From Syntrophobacterales bacterium (lineage in GTDB: Bacteria; Desulfobacterota; Syntrophia; Syntrophales; JAAYKM01): DNA of 6,981 nt. Below are positions 5,109-6,981 of this stretch, in pieces; position 1 is the stretch's first letter; every line of letters begins with the position of its first letter. The stretch covers positions 1 through 6,981 of the forward strand of contig JAITWQ010000057.1 in assembly GCA_031285215.1 (NCBI GenBank), in the 5' to 3' direction. The notes beneath the pieces were generated by a model, which was given only the letters and a program-made list of their open reading frames with translations, did no database searches and was not told where the DNA came from. The position numbers were made by a program, and so were the translations under genes.

Positions 5109-6155
5109 ATGTATCGTAAAACAGGGATTGTAAAAGACTGCCGCTTTCTCCTGCACGGCAGAGATCACCTGCATCCGGAATCGCCCGCAAGACTTAAAGC
5201 TGTTTATGCAATGCTGGAAAAGGACGGGATGGAATCGCGGTTTTTGATGATACCGCCGTGCTGTCCCTCGCCGGCTCATCTGGAAAGCGTCCATAACCGA
5301 TCCTACATTGACCGCATTGCCCAAACAAAGGGTCAGTTGTATGCTGCCCTTGATGAGGAAACGGATGCGACGGAAGACACCTTCGATGTTGCCTGCCTGG
5401 CAGCGGGAAGCTTTTGCCATGCCATTGATCATGTCATGGAAGGAAAAGCGGATAACGCCTTTGCCTTAACCCGTCCGCCGGGGCACCATGCGGAAGCGAC
5501 CGCCGCCGCCGGTTTTTGCATTTTCAATAATGTGGCTATCGGCGCCCGCTACGCGCTGGAAACGTTCAGGCTGAGCAGGATTCTGATTGTTGACTGGGAT
5601 GTTCATCATGGTAACGGCACACAGCATTGCTTTTATGACGATGATCGTGTCCTGTTCTTTTCCATTCATCAGTCTCCCTTCTATCCGGGAACGGGATTTG
5701 CTCATGAAACAGGAGGCGGCAGCGCTAGGGGATATACCATCAATTGCCCTTTAAGTTTCGGTGCTGACAATGGTTTGTATGCCGGAATATTCAGGAAAAT
5801 TCTTGTTCCCGTCATGCGCCGCTTCAAACCGGAGCTTATTCTCGTTTCGGCAGGTTTTGACGCCCATCGGGATGACCCTTTAGGGGATATGAAGCTGACC
5901 GCATCGTCCTATGCGGCTTTGACCAGAATTCTCATGGATGAGGCGGACGCCTTATGCCGGGGGAGGTTGGTTTTAACCCTGGAAGGGGGCTACAATATTT
6001 ACGCCCTGGCTGATTCCGTTAAGGCGGTTTTGTTGGAATTGCGGGATGAAACCCATACGCCAGCGGAAGAATTAGCGATTACGGCACAGGCGAGAAAAGA
6101 GATGGAACAAATCATAGGACAGCTTAAACCTTTTTGGCAGGAAGTCTTGTCCTGA
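5109..6155 (+). CDS. Histone deacetylase/AcuC-family zinc deacylase
   Basis: This is a member of the arginase-like, zinc-dependent deacetylase superfamily, which includes bacterial AcuC, acetylpolyamine amidohydrolases and eukaryotic HDACs. These hydrolyse acyl-lysine or acyl-amine substrates in the cytoplasm. From ATG 5109 it has 348 residues. The single catalytic domain shows RPPGHHA with the His pair at 126-127, GFCIFNN, DWDVHHGNGTQ whose Asp164 and His166 should bind zinc, YPGTG, SAGFDAHRDDPLG with the third zinc ligand Asp251, and LEGGYN with the transition-state Tyr295. All catalytic positions are present, so it should be active. The substrate cannot be told. Protein or acyl-CoA-synthetase deacetylation, as for AcuC, is one possibility. 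A GTG 6 nt upstream (5103) is an alternative start. GGTGATC directly before the ATG matches the extended anti-SD complement. No acu genes are near, and gatC follows after 39 nt. Confidence 0.92.
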   Translation: MYRKTGIVKDCRFLLHGRDHLHPESPARLKAVYAMLEKDGMESRFLMIPPCCPSPAHLESVHNRSYIDRIAQTKGQLYAALDEETDATEDTFDVACLAAGSFCHAIDHVMEGKADNAFALTRPPGHHAEATAAAGFCIFNNVAIGARYALETFRLSRILIVDWDVHHGNGTQHCFYDDDRVLFFSIHQSPFYPGTGFAHETGGGSARGYTINCPLSFGADNGLYAGIFRKILVPVMRRFKPELILVSAGFDAHRDDPLGDMKLTASSYAALTRILMDEADALCRGRLVLTLEGGYNIYALADSVKAVLLELRDETHTPAEELAITAQARKEMEQIIGQLKPFWQEVLS

Positions 6156-6194
6156 CAAAGAGCATTTTACAGAAAGAAGAAAGGGAGAAATACC

Positions 6195-6482
6195 TTGAAG
6201 ATCACCAAAGAAGAGGTTAAACATGTTGCCCATCTGGCGCGCCTTGAATTCGACCAGAATGAAACAGAAATGTTTACGGCGCAGCTAAGCGATATTCTTG
6301 ATTATATTGATCAACTGAATCAAGTAGATACGGAAGGCGTGCCGCCCATGACTCATGCCATGGCCTTGCGCAATGCTTTTCGTGAGGATGTGATCATTCC
6401 CTCCCTTACCGACGAAATAGTGCTGGGAAACGCATCCGAGACACGGGGAAGCAGTTTCCGCGTACCCAAGGTGATAGAATAG
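6195..6482 (+). CDS. gatC: Asp-tRNA(Asn)/Glu-tRNA(Gln) amidotransferase subunit C
   Basis: GatC is the small subunit that wraps around and stabilises GatA in GatCAB. This cytoplasmic enzyme amidates mischarged Glu-tRNA(Gln) or Asp-tRNA(Asn). The 95-residue product has the family's usual length and features: N-terminal [17 protein letters not shown], a helical segment [28 protein letters not shown], and the C-terminal FRVPKVIE. The start is TTG at 6195, supported by AAGGGAG about 7 nt upstream (6181-6187). No in-frame ATG is available that would keep the conserved N-terminus. The gene lies 39 nt after the deacylase with no terminator visible, and 8 nt before gatA, so the three are probably co-transcribed. 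Confidence 0.96.
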   Translation: MKITKEEVKHVAHLARLEFDQNETEMFTAQLSDILDYIDQLNQVDTEGVPPMTHAMALRNAFREDVIIPSLTDEIVLGNASETRGSSFRVPKVIE

Positions 6483-6490
6483 AGGCGCCC

Positions 6491-6981
6491 ATGAAACCGA
6501 ACGAACTGACTATTCACGAATTACAAAAAAAACTCCAGGATCGCGAAATAACAGCTGTTGATCTTGTCGAAGCAACCTTTGCCCGGATTGACGAAGTGGA
6601 AGGCAAGGTGCAGGCCTATATTACTTTGGTCAGAGAAGAGGCTTTGATCCGGGCGGCGGAGGCAGACCGGCAAATCAAGAACGGGACAGCAGGTGTTCTC
6701 TGCGGCATTCCCATCGCTTTAAAAGACACTATCTGCACGGAGGGAGTCAAAACAACCTGCGCCTCCCGTATGCTTCATGATTTCATTCCTCCCTATGATG
6801 CCGCAGTTGTTCAACGGCTGAAACAGGCTGGCGCCGTCTTTACCGGCAAGACAAACACGGATGAATTTGCCATGGGATCCTCCACAGAAACATCCTGTTT
6901 CGCCGCGACGCGCAATCCCTGGGATTTAGAACGGGTTCCCGGAGGATCCAGCGGCGGATCGGCGGCGGCGGTCAGCGCCGA
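6491..6981 (+). CDS. gatA: Asp-tRNA(Asn)/Glu-tRNA(Gln) amidotransferase subunit A, partial (3' end beyond the right edge)
   Basis: GatA is the amidase-signature subunit that releases ammonia from glutamine for transamidation of the mischarged tRNA. Only the first 163 of roughly 480-490 codons are in the window. Visible features are the N-terminal helix [29 protein letters not shown] with the catalytic Lys78, [16 protein letters not shown], and the amidase signature [15 protein letters not shown]. That signature contains the cis-serine of the Ser-cisSer-Lys triad (Ser153 by alignment with known GatA). The nucleophilic serine should lie just past the edge. The ATG at 6491 has AGAGG 5 nt upstream, which overlaps the TAG of gatC. 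Tight spacing indicates translational coupling with gatC. gatB is expected further right or elsewhere. Confidence 0.97.
   Translation, partial: MKPNELTIHELQKKLQDREITAVDLVEATFARIDEVEGKVQAYITLVREEALIRAAEADRQIKNGTAGVLCGIPIALKDTICTEGVKTTCASRMLHDFIPPYDAAVVQRLKQAGAVFTGKTNTDEFAMGSSTETSCFAATRNPWDLERVPGGSSGGSAAAVSA

Noticed and set aside
4881..5432. A 183-codon minus-strand ORF across the divergent promoter region and the deacylase start
   Set aside because: It is antisense to the deacylase, crosses the tat promoter and dyad, and overlaps the tatB start in another frame. It shows no recognisable domain and is a shadow.

Overview
The window looks like ordinary chromosomal housekeeping DNA from a Gram-negative bacterium, most plausibly a Desulfobacterota/Deltaproteobacteria-type organism. 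That placement is inferred from the gene families, the TatB-like sequence, the GatCAB genes and a ribosome-dependent amino-acid attenuator. It is not proven by any marker in the window. I see no insertion sequence, phage gene, CRISPR array, tRNA or rRNA.

Layout. Two divergent blocks meet at about 4915-5108. Leftward (minus strand) from there run tatB (4914-4456), tatC (4371-3598) and a class A penicillin-binding protein (3608-1551). The three share one strong sigma70-type promoter (TTGACA-17-TATATT, 4950-4978), and tatC and the PBP gene overlap. Directly after the PBP stop a new minus-strand promoter (1501-1529) starts the leader of ilvB. The leader spans 1229-1500 and holds a 32-codon Val/Leu/Ile-containing leader peptide, mutually exclusive RNA pairings and a rho-independent terminator. 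Together these read as a classical branched-chain amino-acid attenuator. The ilvB gene itself (acetolactate synthase large subunit) runs off the left edge after 409 codons. Rightward (plus strand) run a histone-deacetylase/AcuC-family deacylase (5109-6155), gatC (6195-6482) and the first 163 codons of gatA (6491 to the edge).

How the genes work together. TatB and TatC are the receptor part of the twin-arginine pathway for exporting folded proteins. The PBP builds and cross-links peptidoglycan in the same envelope, and its start codon lies inside the tatC stop region, so the two are probably translationally coupled. IlvB starts valine, leucine and isoleucine synthesis and appears to be controlled by the supply of those amino acids. 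GatC and GatA belong to the amidotransferase that makes Gln-tRNA(Gln) and/or Asn-tRNA(Asn). The deacylase sits just ahead of them, apparently in the same transcript.

I did not find a clearly new biological system. The most interesting non-gene signals are the ilvB attenuator with its extra downstream hairpin, a decayed duplicate of the tatB 3' end in the tatB-tatC gap, and a 34-bp dyad that overlaps the -35 box of the tat promoter.
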